Positions 1 through 7,481 of a stretch of 11,308 bases of DNA are shown here, piece after piece; position 1 is the first letter of the stretch; each line of letters opens with the position of its first letter. The stretch comes from an uncultured Bifidobacterium sp. (GTDB lineage: Bacteria > Actinomycetota > Actinomycetes > Actinomycetales > Bifidobacteriaceae). The position numbers and the translations under genes are program-made. The notes under the pieces are model-generated. The model was not told where the DNA came from. It searched no databases and saw only the letters and a list, made by a program, of their open reading frames with translations. Location of the stretch: positions 1 to 11,308 of the forward strand of contig CALEGL010000232.1 of assembly GCA_937876495.1 (NCBI GenBank), written 5' to 3'.

Positions 1-761
1 GGGGCGAGCTGGAAGACGTCGTCGGAGGCCTTCGCCACCTCGGGGCTGTGCGTGACGATGATCACGCAGCGGTCCTCGTCATGGGCCAGGGAGTTGAAGA
101 TGCCCATGATGTCCTCCTGCGTGGCCATATCGAGGTTGCCGGTAGGCTCGTCGGCGATGATGATCGACGGGTCATAGCTGAAGGCGCGCGCGATGGCCAC
201 CCTCTGCTGCTCGCCGCCGGACAGATGCAGGATGCGCTCGTTGGCGTACTCCGCGGGAAGATGCACCTGGTCGAGCAGGTCGAGGGCGATCTCCTTCTTC
301 GGCCGGTCGAACTTCTTGCCGGAGGCGTCCATGGACAGGATGATGTTCTCCGACACCGTCAGCGAGGGCAGCAGGTTGAAGCTCTGGAAGATCACCCCGA
401 TGTCGTGGCTGCGGTAGCTGTACCTGTCCTGCTTCGCCAGGTCGTGCCCGCGGTAGAGCACCTTGCCCTCCGTGGGCGTGGCCAGTCCCGAGATGAGGGA
501 GAGCATCGTCGTCTTGCCGGCTCCCGAGGGGCCGGTGATGGCGTGCACCCTCCCCGCCTCGAACACGTGGCTGATATGCTGCAGCACGCGTTTGCCGCCT
601 TTGGTGTAGGCGTAGCTCACGTCCTTCATCTCGAGGATGGGGGGCTGGCTGCGGGTCGCCGCGGTCGTCGTCCCGGCCGCCTCTCCCGTCGTCTTCGCCG
701 TCCCGGGCGCGTCCGCCGAAGCGCCGTTCCTTCGTGTCGTGGTCCGTGTCGTGTCCGTCAT
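1..761 (-). CDS. ABC transporter ATP-binding protein (MacB/LolD-like), 3' end cut by window edge
   Basis: This is the ATPase subunit that powers the permease encoded just upstream on the same strand. The 253 visible residues contain a full ATPase motif set: Walker A GPSGAGKT at 77-84, Q-loop glutamine at 126 in IFQSFNLLP, signature LSGGEQQR at 180-187, Walker B IIIADEP at 200-206, and the H-loop histidine at 238 in VTHSP. The pattern is that of the MacB/LolD/FtsE-like ATPases that pair with FtsX-fold permeases. The ATG at 761 has a GGAAGGA ribosome site at 767-773 with a 5-base spacer. It lies 45 bases after the permease stop, so the two are almost surely co-transcribed. The first 38 residues or so are a Thr/Ala/Gly-rich tail before the usual start of the fold (PPILEMKDVSY) and look disordered. 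The substrate cannot be told from sequence. Only the C-terminal end is missing. Confidence 0.95.
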   Translation of the reverse strand, partial: MTDTTRTTTRRNGASADAPGTAKTTGEAAGTTTAATRSQPPILEMKDVSYAYTKGGKRVLQHISHVFEAGRVHAITGPSGAGKTTMLSLISGLATPTEGKVLYRGHDLAKQDRYSYRSHDIGVIFQSFNLLPSLTVSENIILSMDASGKKFDRPKKEIALDLLDQVHLPAEYANERILHLSGGEQQRVAIARAFSYDPSIIIADEPTGNLDMATQEDIMGIFNSLAHDEDRCVIIVTHSPEVAKASDDVFQLA

Positions 762-806
762 GATCGTCCTTCCGATTCCTGTATGCGTTTTCTGTCGGCG
801 GCCGGG

Positions 807-2486
807 TCAGGACCGGTCCGCGAGGATCTGCAATGGCTCGTATCTCATGACGAACACCACCGCGACCAGGGCGGAGACGATGGTCAGCGCCAGACCGATG
901 AGGATGAGCTGTCCGACCACCTTGAGGTTCACGGTGGCGTTCACCGTGGAGAGGTACTTGGTGGTTCTCTTCCCGATGGCGGTGTTGCCGAAGCCGCCGG
1001 AGGGCATGCCGGAGTTGGATGACCCGGAGTTCGACGTCCCGGAGTTCGACGACGTTCCCGACGTGGAGCTGCCCGAGCTGCTGCCTGATCCGCCTGCCTG
1101 GCCGCCGCCCTGCATCTGGCGGCCGAACTGCTGCTGCTGGCTGGTCTGCTCGCTCTGCTGCGAGGCCACCTGGCCGGCGAGCAGCTGGTTGGAGATGGGC
1201 ACCGAGGTGGCCGCGCCCGCGACGGCTCCGATGGCCAGACCGACCATGGTGACGATGAACAGCTCCAGCACGAACTGGGCCGCCACCTTGGCCTTGCGCA
1301 CGCCGATGGCGGTGAGCACGCCCACCTCGTACTTGCGCTCGCGGACGTTGAAGAGGTTGAGGGCCACCAGCACGACGGCGCCGACGCCGAGGACGACGAG
1401 CAGCAGGGTCAGGGCGAACTTCGAGAGGTTGTTCAGCGGCACGAGGCTGGACTCGTACTCCTCGACGTCGGAGGAGGACACCGTGTAGTCGCTGGACAGG
1501 CCGGCCTTCTTCACGTCCTTGACGAAGGTCTCGTAGGCGGATTTGTTCGCGAAGACGTAGGTGAAGCTCAGCTGGGCCGCGTCGTCGTCATCGGACGAGC
1601 TGTCGAGTCCCAGCGACTTGAGCGTGGACACCGAGGTGTAGATGGCGTTCGCCGGGTCCGAGGCGGTCGAGGAGTTGGGACCGCCCGTCTGGGAGGTGGA
1701 GTCCGAGGTGTTCTTGTAGATGCCCACGATGGTGAGCTTGTGGGTGGTGGAGCTGTCCGAGGAGTTCTCGACGGTGATGGTGTCGCCCACCTTCAGGTCG
1801 TTGAAGTCGGCGAGCGACTTGGAGATGATGACGTCGCCGTTCGAGGAGGATCCATAGCCGAACACCTTGCCGGACTTCATGGTGAAGGTCCCGTTGGAGG
1901 CGTTGGCCACCGCCGTGTCGGAGGAGAAGCCGACGAGCTGGAAGTCGCCCGAGGTGGTGGCCGACTCCATGCCGCCCATGCCGCCGCCCTGTCCTCCGGG
2001 CATCTGCGAGTTCGAGTTCGACGAGCTCGAGGAGGAGCTGGACGAGGACGAGCTCGAGGAGCTCGAGGAGGTGGAGGTCTCGACCGGCTGGAAGGAGTCC
2101 GTCTTGGCGACCGAGGTGGTCTCCGTGTAGTAGGTGCTTTTCACGGCGCTGGAGGCCTTGGCGTACTTCTTGTACTTGGCCAGCGACAGCGTCTTGTTGC
2201 TCAGCGCCTTGCGCAGGCTGTCGAAGTCCGGCGTGCTCGAGGACGAGGAGCTTGCCGAGGCGCTGGAGCTCGAGCGCTGCTGGCTGATGAGCTTGCTGCG
2301 GTCGAGGTCGATCTGCGCCGTGATGGTCGTGTTCTCGAGCCCGCTCTCCTTGGCGGAGTTCGCGGCCTGCCGGATGGACAGGCCTATGGTCGCCGCGGCC
2401 GCGATGATGGCCACGATGATGATGATGAGTATGTTGCGGCCCTTGTTGCGGACTACGCTTCTCCAGGCGTTCCTCAGTATGAACAT
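807..2486 (-). CDS. ABC transporter permease, MacB/FtsX type, with long Ser-rich extracellular linkers
   Basis: This 559-residue membrane protein has the four-helix layout of MacB-type permeases. Helix 1 is at about 18-38, followed by a large extracellular domain (39-357). Helices 2 and 3 lie at about 358-379 and 404-425, joined by a cytoplasmic segment with the FtsX-like NVRERKYEVGVLTAIGVRK stretch, and helix 4 is at about 523-548. Recognisable extracellular-core sequence (for example DFNDLKVGDTITVEN, about 227-241) is interrupted by low complexity: Ser runs near 71-84, an unbroken run of 17 Ser at 140-156, and a Gln/Ser/Gly linker at about 440-501. The start at 2486 is chosen because MFILRNAWRSVVRNKGRN is the usual beginning of the family and AAGGA lies 5 bases upstream; a longer in-frame start at 2540 would add 18 basic residues of no recognisable use. 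It is the first gene of the ABC operon. Export of a peptide, lipid or drug-like compound is possible, but nothing fixes the substrate. Confidence 0.92.
   Translation of the reverse strand: MFILRNAWRSVVRNKGRNILIIIIVAIIAAAATIGLSIRQAANSAKESGLENTTITAQIDLDRSKLISQQRSSSSASASSSSSSTPDFDSLRKALSNKTLSLAKYKKYAKASSAVKSTYYTETTSVAKTDSFQPVETSTSSSSSSSSSSSSSSSSSNSNSQMPGGQGGGMGGMESATTSGDFQLVGFSSDTAVANASNGTFTMKSGKVFGYGSSSNGDVIISKSLADFNDLKVGDTITVENSSDSSTTHKLTIVGIYKNTSDSTSQTGGPNSSTASDPANAIYTSVSTLKSLGLDSSSDDDDAAQLSFTYVFANKSAYETFVKDVKKAGLSSDYTVSSSDVEEYESSLVPLNNLSKFALTLLLVVLGVGAVVLVALNLFNVRERKYEVGVLTAIGVRKAKVAAQFVLELFIVTMVGLAIGAVAGAATSVPISNQLLAGQVASQQSEQTSQQQQFGRQMQGGGQAGGSGSSSGSSTSGTSSNSGTSNSGSSNSGMPSGGFGNTAIGKRTTKYLSTVNATVNLKVVGQLILIGLALTIVSALVAVVFVMRYEPLQILADRS
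984..1169 (-). repeat. Second low-complexity linker (Gln/Ser/Gly-rich) in the ABC permease
   Basis: Codons for about residues 440-501 encode a Gln-rich start (SQQQQFGRQMQ), then Ser/Gly/Thr/Asn repeats of the loose form TSNSGSSNSGM, ending in PSGGFGN. It lies between predicted helices 3 and 4, on the same outer face as the polyserine domain. In most MacB-type permeases I know of, this loop is short. Confidence 0.75.
2019..2069 (-). repeat. Low-complexity tract encoding 17 consecutive serines in the ABC permease
   Basis: Read on the minus strand, this stretch gives 17 Ser codons in a row, drawn from TCC, TCG and AGC with no fixed order, followed by Asn-Ser-Asn-Ser. Because codons from the two unlinked Ser families (TCN and AGC) are mixed, this is not a pure nucleotide repeat expanded by slippage. 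The serine content itself seems to be what is kept. The tract sits in the predicted extracellular domain, followed by a Gly/Met-rich stretch (MPGGQGGGMGGM). Confidence 0.85.
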
Positions 2487-2491
2487 ATGCG

Positions 2492-2496
2492 TCCTT
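2492..2496 (-). promoter_or_regulatory. Ribosome binding site deciding the permease start
   Basis: AAGGA on the minus strand lies 5 bases before the ATG at 2486. The alternative in-frame start at 2540 has no comparable purine-rich site close upstream, so this site supports the shorter protein. Confidence 0.6.
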
Positions 2497-2689
2497 CGAC
2501 CCTTGCGCTTCGACCGGCCGCCGCCTGACGCGACCGTCACCGACCTGACGTGCCGACGACCCTCGCCGGCCCGGAACGCCCCTGGGGCTTCCGGCGTGAC
2601 CCATAATCCGCGTCCCGTTTGGGTCGACGCTCAAAGTCCCATGAAAGAAAACTGGGAACGCGGCTCCGTCGCGCCCCGCCGGGGGCGTG

Positions 2690-2695
2690 TAGCGT
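2690..2695 (+). promoter_or_regulatory. -10 element TAGCGT of a probable leaderless promoter
   Basis: TAGCGT fits the TAnnnT pattern common at actinobacterial -10 sites and ends 7 bases before the ATG at 2703. Transcription would then begin at or within a base or two of the start codon, giving a leaderless message. In keeping with this there is no clear Shine-Dalgarno site before that ATG, only GGGG tight against it. No good -35 hexamer is visible around 2667-2672. Confidence 0.5.
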
Positions 2696-2702
2696 GGGGC
2701 CC

Positions 2703-3686
2703 ATGCCCATCAGTGACGAGACCATCGACAACCCCCGCGCCCCTCGCATCCGTCGCGCCGCGGACCTCATGGACGCGCGTGCGCGCGTGCGCTACGGCCG
2801 CATGCTCGTGGAGGGTCCTCAGGCGGTGCGGGAGGCCATCGCCTTCGCCGCGGGCGGCCTTCACGACGTCCTCGTCGAGACGGCGGGCGGGCCCTCCGCG
2901 ACGGACGAGGGGGGTCGGGGACGCGTCTGGGCCTCGCCGCGGCTCGCCGGCCTCGTCGAGGATGCGGACGCCGCCGGCGCCTACGTGCACCCGGTGACGC
3001 CGCGGGTGATGCGCCGGCTCGCCCCGGAGGCGCAGGGCATCGTCGCCGTCGCCGACCTGCCCTCGCCGTCGCTGCCCAGGGACGCGCATGGACGCTGCCC
3101 CGGCATGGTGGCGGCCTTCTGGCAGATCAGGGACCCGGGGAACGCCGGGGCGGTGGTCCGCGTCGCCGACGCCGCCGGCTGCGCCGCCGTCGTCCTCGTC
3201 GACGACTGCGTCGACGCCTACGGGCCCAAGGTCGTGCGTTCCTCCGTCGGATCGCTGTTCCATCTTCCCGTCGTGCATCTGTCGACCCTCGACTTCCTCG
3301 CCTGGAGCGCCGGATCGGGTCTTCCCCTCGTTGCCGCGGACGTGCATGGGACGTCGGGCCGCCGTCCGGTGCCGCTTCCGGCCCTCGTGGCCCGTCGTTC
3401 CGTCGCGTCCCGTCGGGGGCGGGTGTGTGCGCTGTTCGGCAACGAGGCCCGGGGTCTTCCCGACTCCCTGCTCGTCCGCGCGGACGAGGTCGCGGCCATC
3501 CCCATGTACGGCCACGCCGAGTCCCTCAATCTGGCGACCAGCGCCGCCGTGCTGCTCTATGCCCTGGCGATGTCCGGACGTCAGGGGGGCCGCGGGGTCT
3601 CCGCGGACGACGGCGTCGCAACGGATGGCGCGGACGTCGGGAAGGGCGTCGCACGGCCCGACGGGGAGGCCGCCGTTGTCGAGTAG
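2703..3686 (+). CDS. SPOUT (SpoU/TrmH family) RNA 2'-O-methyltransferase
   Basis: This 327-residue protein is predicted to transfer a methyl group from S-adenosylmethionine to a ribose 2'-hydroxyl in rRNA or tRNA. The N-terminal part (about 10-120) resembles the SpoU substrate-binding domain (RMLVEGPQAVREA at 33-45). The C-terminal SPOUT knot has its three motifs in order: DPGNAGAVVRVADAAG at 144-159 with the conserved Asn147 and Arg153, LFGNEARGL at 244-252, and IPMYGHAESLNLATSAAVLLY at 266-286. A Gly/Asp-rich tail (about 293-327) looks disordered. The start at 2703 is chosen because the reading frame before it gives no family-like sequence and because of the -10 element just upstream; a longer frame opens at 2619. 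The target nucleotide cannot be assigned, so no specific name (RlmB, TrmH, TsnR-like) is given. It sits upstream of pheST, 96 bases from the pheS start. Confidence 0.92.
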   Translation: MPISDETIDNPRAPRIRRAADLMDARARVRYGRMLVEGPQAVREAIAFAAGGLHDVLVETAGGPSATDEGGRGRVWASPRLAGLVEDADAAGAYVHPVTPRVMRRLAPEAQGIVAVADLPSPSLPRDAHGRCPGMVAAFWQIRDPGNAGAVVRVADAAGCAAVVLVDDCVDAYGPKVVRSSVGSLFHLPVVHLSTLDFLAWSAGSGLPLVAADVHGTSGRRPVPLPALVARRSVASRRGRVCALFGNEARGLPDSLLVRADEVAAIPMYGHAESLNLATSAAVLLYALAMSGRQGGRGVSADDGVATDGADVGKGVARPDGEAAVVE

Positions 3687-3689
3687 TGT
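3684..3689 (+). promoter_or_regulatory. Weak candidate -10 for pheST
   Basis: TAGTGT overlaps the stop codon of the methyltransferase gene and matches the loose TAnnnT pattern, but no -35 stands out about 17 bases upstream. pheST may instead be read through from the methyltransferase promoter. The rest of the gap to pheS (3687-3782) holds one tight GC hairpin (CGACG-GCCC-CGTCG, 3749-3762) with no T tract. There is no run of Phe codons that would suggest attenuation. Confidence 0.25.
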
Positions 3690-3769
3690 TGGGACAATCC
3701 AAGGCGGTGAAGGGCGCGATGCCATGCCCCGAGCGGTTTGCGGACGCCCGACGGCCCCGTCGCGCGAAT

Positions 3770-3777
3770 GGAAAGGG
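3770..3777 (+). promoter_or_regulatory. Ribosome binding site deciding the pheS GTG start
   Basis: GGAAAGGG ends 5 bases before the GTG at 3783. The in-frame ATG at 3768 and TTG at 3738 have no such site upstream, so the GTG is preferred. Confidence 0.6.
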
Positions 3778-3782
3778 TGCTT

Positions 3783-4850
3783 GTGTCACAGGATGCGCAG
3801 TTCGACGCCCAGGCGGTGACCGATGCGGTCGCCGCGGGCATCGAGGAGATCGGACGGGCCTCAAGCTCCGAGGAGCTGGCCTCCATCAGAACGCGGTACG
3901 CCGGAGCCGAGTCGGTGCTGACCCGGGCGGGACGGTCGCTCGGATCCCTTCCGCCGGCCGACCGCAAGGATGCGGGCCGGCTTGTGGGGAAGCTCAAGGC
4001 GGACTTCGGGCGGGCCTTCGGCGCCCGTCAGAAGGAGGTGGCCGCCGCCGAGGAGGCACGTGAGCTCGCCTCCCAGACCGTCGACATGACGCTTCCCGTC
4101 CGGCGGCGTCCGCTGGGCGCGCGGCATCCGCTTCCCCGCCTCATGGAGGACGTCGAGGACCTCTTCGTGTCCATGGGCTGGCAGATCTCGCAGGGTCCCG
4201 AGGTGGAGAGCGAATGGTACGACTTCGACGCCCTCAACTTCGGACCGGACCATCCCGCCCGCCAGATGCAGGACACCTTCTACGTCAAGGGCACCCAGGC
4301 CCGTGACGCCGCCGGCTTCGTGGGGTCCAACATGGTGCTGCGCACCCAGACCTCCTCGGACCAGGTGCGCGCGCTGCTCACCCGCGGCGTGCCCCTGTAC
4401 ATCGCCTGTCCCGGGAGGGCGTTCCGCACCGACGAGCTCCACGCCACCCACACCCCGGTGTTCCACCAGTGCGAGGCGCTGGCCGTCGACCGCGACCTGA
4501 CGATGGCGGACTTGAAGGGCGTCCTCGACAAGCTCGCCGTGGCCATGTTCGGTCCTGAGGCGAAAAGCCGCCTGCGTCCCAGCTACTTCCCGTTCACGGA
4601 GCCGAGCGCCGAGCTCGACCTGTGGTTCCCCGACAAGAAGGGGGGAGCCGGGTGGATCGAATGGGGAGGATGCGGCATGGTCAACCCCAACGTCCTCAAA
4701 TCCGCGGGGCTCGACCCGGAGAAGTACACGGGGTTCGCCTTCGGCGTCGGCATGGAGCGCACGCTTCTGCTGCGCCATGACATCAACGACATGCACGACC
4801 TCGTCGAGGGCGACGTGCGATTCAGCGACCAGTTCGTGATGGGGGAGTGA
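3783..4850 (+). CDS. pheS: Phenylalanine--tRNA ligase alpha subunit
   Basis: PheS is the catalytic subunit of the cytoplasmic alpha2beta2 enzyme that charges tRNA-Phe. The 355 residues begin with the alpha-helical coiled-coil arm (about 8-100) that contacts tRNA. The class II synthetase core follows: motif 1 around LMEDVEDLFVSMGW (120-133), motif 2 spanning VLRTQTSSDQVRALL to FRTDELHATHTPVFHQCEALAVD (185-236), the phenylalanine-pocket segment SYFPFTEPSAELDLWF (267-282), and motif 3 GFAFGVGMERTLLLR (317-331). Ala319 in GFAFG is the pocket residue known from other PheS proteins to set side-chain size selectivity. Length is normal for the family. A GTG start is used. The stop is followed after 6 bases by pheT, and the ribosome site of pheT overlaps the end of pheS, so the two subunits are probably translationally coupled. 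Confidence 0.98.
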   Translation: MSQDAQFDAQAVTDAVAAGIEEIGRASSSEELASIRTRYAGAESVLTRAGRSLGSLPPADRKDAGRLVGKLKADFGRAFGARQKEVAAAEEARELASQTVDMTLPVRRRPLGARHPLPRLMEDVEDLFVSMGWQISQGPEVESEWYDFDALNFGPDHPARQMQDTFYVKGTQARDAAGFVGSNMVLRTQTSSDQVRALLTRGVPLYIACPGRAFRTDELHATHTPVFHQCEALAVDRDLTMADLKGVLDKLAVAMFGPEAKSRLRPSYFPFTEPSAELDLWFPDKKGGAGWIEWGGCGMVNPNVLKSAGLDPEKYTGFAFGVGMERTLLLRHDINDMHDLVEGDVRFSDQFVMGE

Positions 4851-4856
4851 GCGGCC

Positions 4857-7463
4857 ATGCCCATGGTTGATATCGATTGGCTCCGGGAGCATGTCGAGGT
4901 CCCCAAGGACCTCACCTACGAGAGGCTGGCGGCCGACCTCGTCCGCGTCGGACTCGAGGAGGAGGCCATCCATCCCTCGCAGGTCACGGGCCCCATCGTC
5001 GTCGGCTACGTGGTCGACGCCACCCCCGAGCCGCAGAGGAACGGCAAGGTCATCAACTGGTGCCATGTGGACGTCGGCGAGAGGTACAACGCCATCGACG
5101 CGGACGGCAACAGGGTGCCGCGCGGCATCGTGTGCGGCGCGCCGAACATGGCGGCCGGCGAGAAGGTCGTCGTCACGCTTCCGGGGGCCGTGCTCCCCGG
5201 GGACTTCCGCATCGAGCCGCGGAAGACCTACGGGCACGTCTCCGACGGCATGTGCGCCTCGGAGCGCGAGCTCGGTCTCGGCGACAACCATGACGGGATC
5301 ATCCTCCTCGGCCACTACGGTTTCACCCCCGAGCAGGTGGAGGAGATGAAGCCGGGCGACGACGCCATGCATCTGCTGCATCTCGATCAGCCCATCCTCG
5401 AGATCAACATCACCCCCGACCGCGGATACGCCTTCTCCTACCGCGGCGTGGCCCGCGAATACCATCACTCCACCGGGGCGCCCTTCGTCGACCCCGTGCC
5501 CAGGCTCGAGTCTCGTGCGCCGAGGCTGTCGGGGGCCGCAGGCCGGCCCGCGGACATCGAGGTGCGCATCGAGGACGGCAACCCGATCCATGGCGTGCCC
5601 GGATGCAGCCGCTACTACGCCCGCGCGGTGCGCGGCTTCGACCCCGCCTCGCACACCCCCAACTGGATGCGCCGACGCCTCGTGCGGGCGGGGATGCGAT
5701 CGCTGTCCCTCGCCGTGGACGTCACCAACTACGTCATGCTCGACCTCGGCCAGCCCATGCACGCCTACGACCTGGACAGGATAGAGGGGCCGATCGTCGT
5801 GCGCCGCGCACGAGCCGGCGAGCGTCTGACGACGCTGGACGGCAAGGACCACGAGCTCAGCGAGGAGGACCTGCTCATCACGGACTCCCCGGACGGCCAG
5901 GCGGGAAGCCGCATCCTCGGCATCGCCGGCGTCATGGGAGGGCTGTACGGCGAGGTCACCGCCGACACCCGCAACGTCCTGCTGGAATCCGCCTGCTTCG
6001 ACCAGATATCCATCGCGCGCTCCGCCCGTCGCCACAAGATCCCCTCGGAGGCCTCGAGGCGCTTCGAGCGCGGGGTGGATCCCCGTCTGCAGCCGGCCGC
6101 GGCCCAGATGGCCTGCGATCTTCTCGCCAAATACGGTGCCGGGGAACCCTCCGAGCACCCCGTGGACGTCGACCGCACCACGCGTCGCCGCCCGATCCAT
6201 TTCCGCGCGGACGAGGTGCGCAGGCTCACCGGTCTGGACACGCCCGTGAACCGGATCAGTGACATCCTCACCGACATCGGCTGCTCGGTTGCGGGTGGCG
6301 GCAACGGGGAGTTCTCCGTCACTCCGCCCAGCTGGAGGCCGGACCTCAACGAGCCCTGCGATCTCGTCGAGGAGGTCGCCCGTCTCGTCGGCTACGACGA
6401 GATCCCCGTCACCGTCCCCAGGGCGCCCGTCCAGGGGGCCGTGGGACTGACCCCCGACCAGGTGCGGCGTCGTCAGGTCGCCACCGAGCTGGCCGAATAC
6501 GGCATGACCGAGACGCTGAGCTACCCCTTCGTGGGGCATGCCGACTTCGCCGCCTTCCGCCTCGAGGAGAAGGACGTCGCGCCCGTTAGCGTCGAGGTCG
6601 CCAACCCCCTGGCCGGCGACCGCCCGTACCTCAGGCGGATGGTGCTGCCCACGCTCGCCCAGACCGTGCAGCGCAACAGGCGCCGCGGCATGGACGACGT
6701 CTCCCTGTACGAGATCGGCCATGTGTATCTATGGAATCCGCAGGCTCCGGCGATTCCGGCGCTGCCGGGCGGGGTGCGCCCCACCGACGAGCAGCTGAAG
6801 GCGCTTGACGCCGGGCTTCCCGACCAGCCGCTGCATGTGGCGGGTCTGTTCACCGGGCTGGCCGAGGATTCCGGCTGGCTGGGGGACAGGCGTCCCGTCG
6901 ACTGGACGGATGCCGTGGAGGCCGTCCATCGCATTGCCGACAGGCTGGGCGCGCATATCGCCCTCGACCAGCCGAAGCCGGACGACGTCCCCGTCTCCTG
7001 GCATCCGGGCCGCTTCGCCCATGTCGTCCTCGGAACGACGAGGGTCGGACGCGTCGGCGAGCTTCATCCGCGCGTTCTGCAGGCCTTGGGCCTGCCCGAG
7101 CACTCCGCGGCCTTCGAGCTCGACCTCACCGCGCTGTTCGCGCTTCTCGACTCAGGCCCCGTGCAGGCCGCGCCCATCTCGACGTATCCTCCGGTGAGGC
7201 AGGACCTCGCCTTCACCGTGCCGGTATCCGTCACCGCGGCGGATCTCATCGGGGCCATCCGGTCCGCGGCGGGCGACGTCCTCGAGGACGTGCGGCTTTT
7301 CGACGTGTTCACCGGCGGCCAGCTTGGCGAGGGCATGAAGTCCCTGGCCTTCTCCGTCGTCTTCCGTGCTCCGGACCGCACCCTGACGTCGAAGGACAGC
7401 GACGCCATCCGGCAGGCAATCATCCGGGGCGCGTCCGCCCTGGGTGCGACTCTGAGGGCCTGA
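4857..7463 (+). CDS. pheT: Phenylalanine--tRNA ligase beta subunit
   Basis: PheT is the tRNA-binding and editing subunit that pairs with PheS. The 868 residues show the full bacterial domain order: an N-terminal segment, the EMAP/OB-like tRNA-binding domain (about 42-160, with GVCASERELGL-like GMCASERELGL at 131-141), the NRPD-type motif as ITPDRGYAFSYRGVARE (185-201), the B3/B4 editing domain (about 235-410, ending in IPSEASRRFERGVDP), B5 (about 441-515), the catalytic-like B6/B7 domain (about 530-735, EIGHVYLW at 619-626) and the C-terminal FDX-ACB anticodon-binding domain (about 774-867). It is longer than the roughly 800 residues of the Escherichia coli and Bacillus proteins, as I recall for bifidobacterial forms. 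The ATG at 4857 is preceded by GGGGGAG at 4841-4847; an ATG two codons later is possible. No internal break is seen. Confidence 0.98.
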   Translation: MPMVDIDWLREHVEVPKDLTYERLAADLVRVGLEEEAIHPSQVTGPIVVGYVVDATPEPQRNGKVINWCHVDVGERYNAIDADGNRVPRGIVCGAPNMAAGEKVVVTLPGAVLPGDFRIEPRKTYGHVSDGMCASERELGLGDNHDGIILLGHYGFTPEQVEEMKPGDDAMHLLHLDQPILEINITPDRGYAFSYRGVAREYHHSTGAPFVDPVPRLESRAPRLSGAAGRPADIEVRIEDGNPIHGVPGCSRYYARAVRGFDPASHTPNWMRRRLVRAGMRSLSLAVDVTNYVMLDLGQPMHAYDLDRIEGPIVVRRARAGERLTTLDGKDHELSEEDLLITDSPDGQAGSRILGIAGVMGGLYGEVTADTRNVLLESACFDQISIARSARRHKIPSEASRRFERGVDPRLQPAAAQMACDLLAKYGAGEPSEHPVDVDRTTRRRPIHFRADEVRRLTGLDTPVNRISDILTDIGCSVAGGGNGEFSVTPPSWRPDLNEPCDLVEEVARLVGYDEIPVTVPRAPVQGAVGLTPDQVRRRQVATELAEYGMTETLSYPFVGHADFAAFRLEEKDVAPVSVEVANPLAGDRPYLRRMVLPTLAQTVQRNRRRGMDDVSLYEIGHVYLWNPQAPAIPALPGGVRPTDEQLKALDAGLPDQPLHVAGLFTGLAEDSGWLGDRRPVDWTDAVEAVHRIADRLGAHIALDQPKPDDVPVSWHPGRFAHVVLGTTRVGRVGELHPRVLQALGLPEHSAAFELDLTALFALLDSGPVQAAPISTYPPVRQDLAFTVPVSVTAADLIGAIRSAAGDVLEDVRLFDVFTGGQLGEGMKSLAFSVVFRAPDRTLTSKDSDAIRQAIIRGASALGATLRA

Positions 7464-7481
7464 TACGGCGGAAGGACAGCC

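Larger units (their letters stand above)
2487..2702. promoter_or_regulatory. Divergent intergenic region between the ABC operon and the SPOUT methyltransferase
   Basis: The 216 bases should hold promoters in both directions. A locally AT-rich patch (about 2631-2660) contains a 5-bp inverted repeat, TCCCA (2637-2641) and TGGGA (2653-2657), 11 bases apart. A second imperfect dyad, CGTCCC-GTTT-GGGTCG, lies at 2611-2626 with one mismatch. For the ABC operon the best promoter I can assemble on the minus strand is TCGACC (2627-2622) with TATGGG (2605-2600) and a 16-base spacer, which is weak. No RNA gene or small reading frame here convinces me. Confidence 0.45.

Noticed and set aside
1588..2634. 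Overlapping frames across the permease that translate to Leu/Glu/His-rich low-complexity protein
   Set aside because: They are other-frame readings of the serine-rich permease gene. The permease frame has membrane helices and family motifs; these do not.
3687..3782. An attenuator, T-box or leader peptide controlling pheST
   Set aside because: There is no run of Phe codons, no T-box-like sequence and no hairpin followed by a T tract. The one tight GC hairpin is likely to be chance in this base composition.
3861..6722. A 953-codon open frame on the minus strand across pheS and pheT, and other long antisense frames (7152-9269, 2631-3725)
   Set aside because: They lie opposite clearly conserved genes, show no recognisable domains, and are rich in His, Val, Gly, Arg and Asp as expected from reading GC-rich codons backwards.
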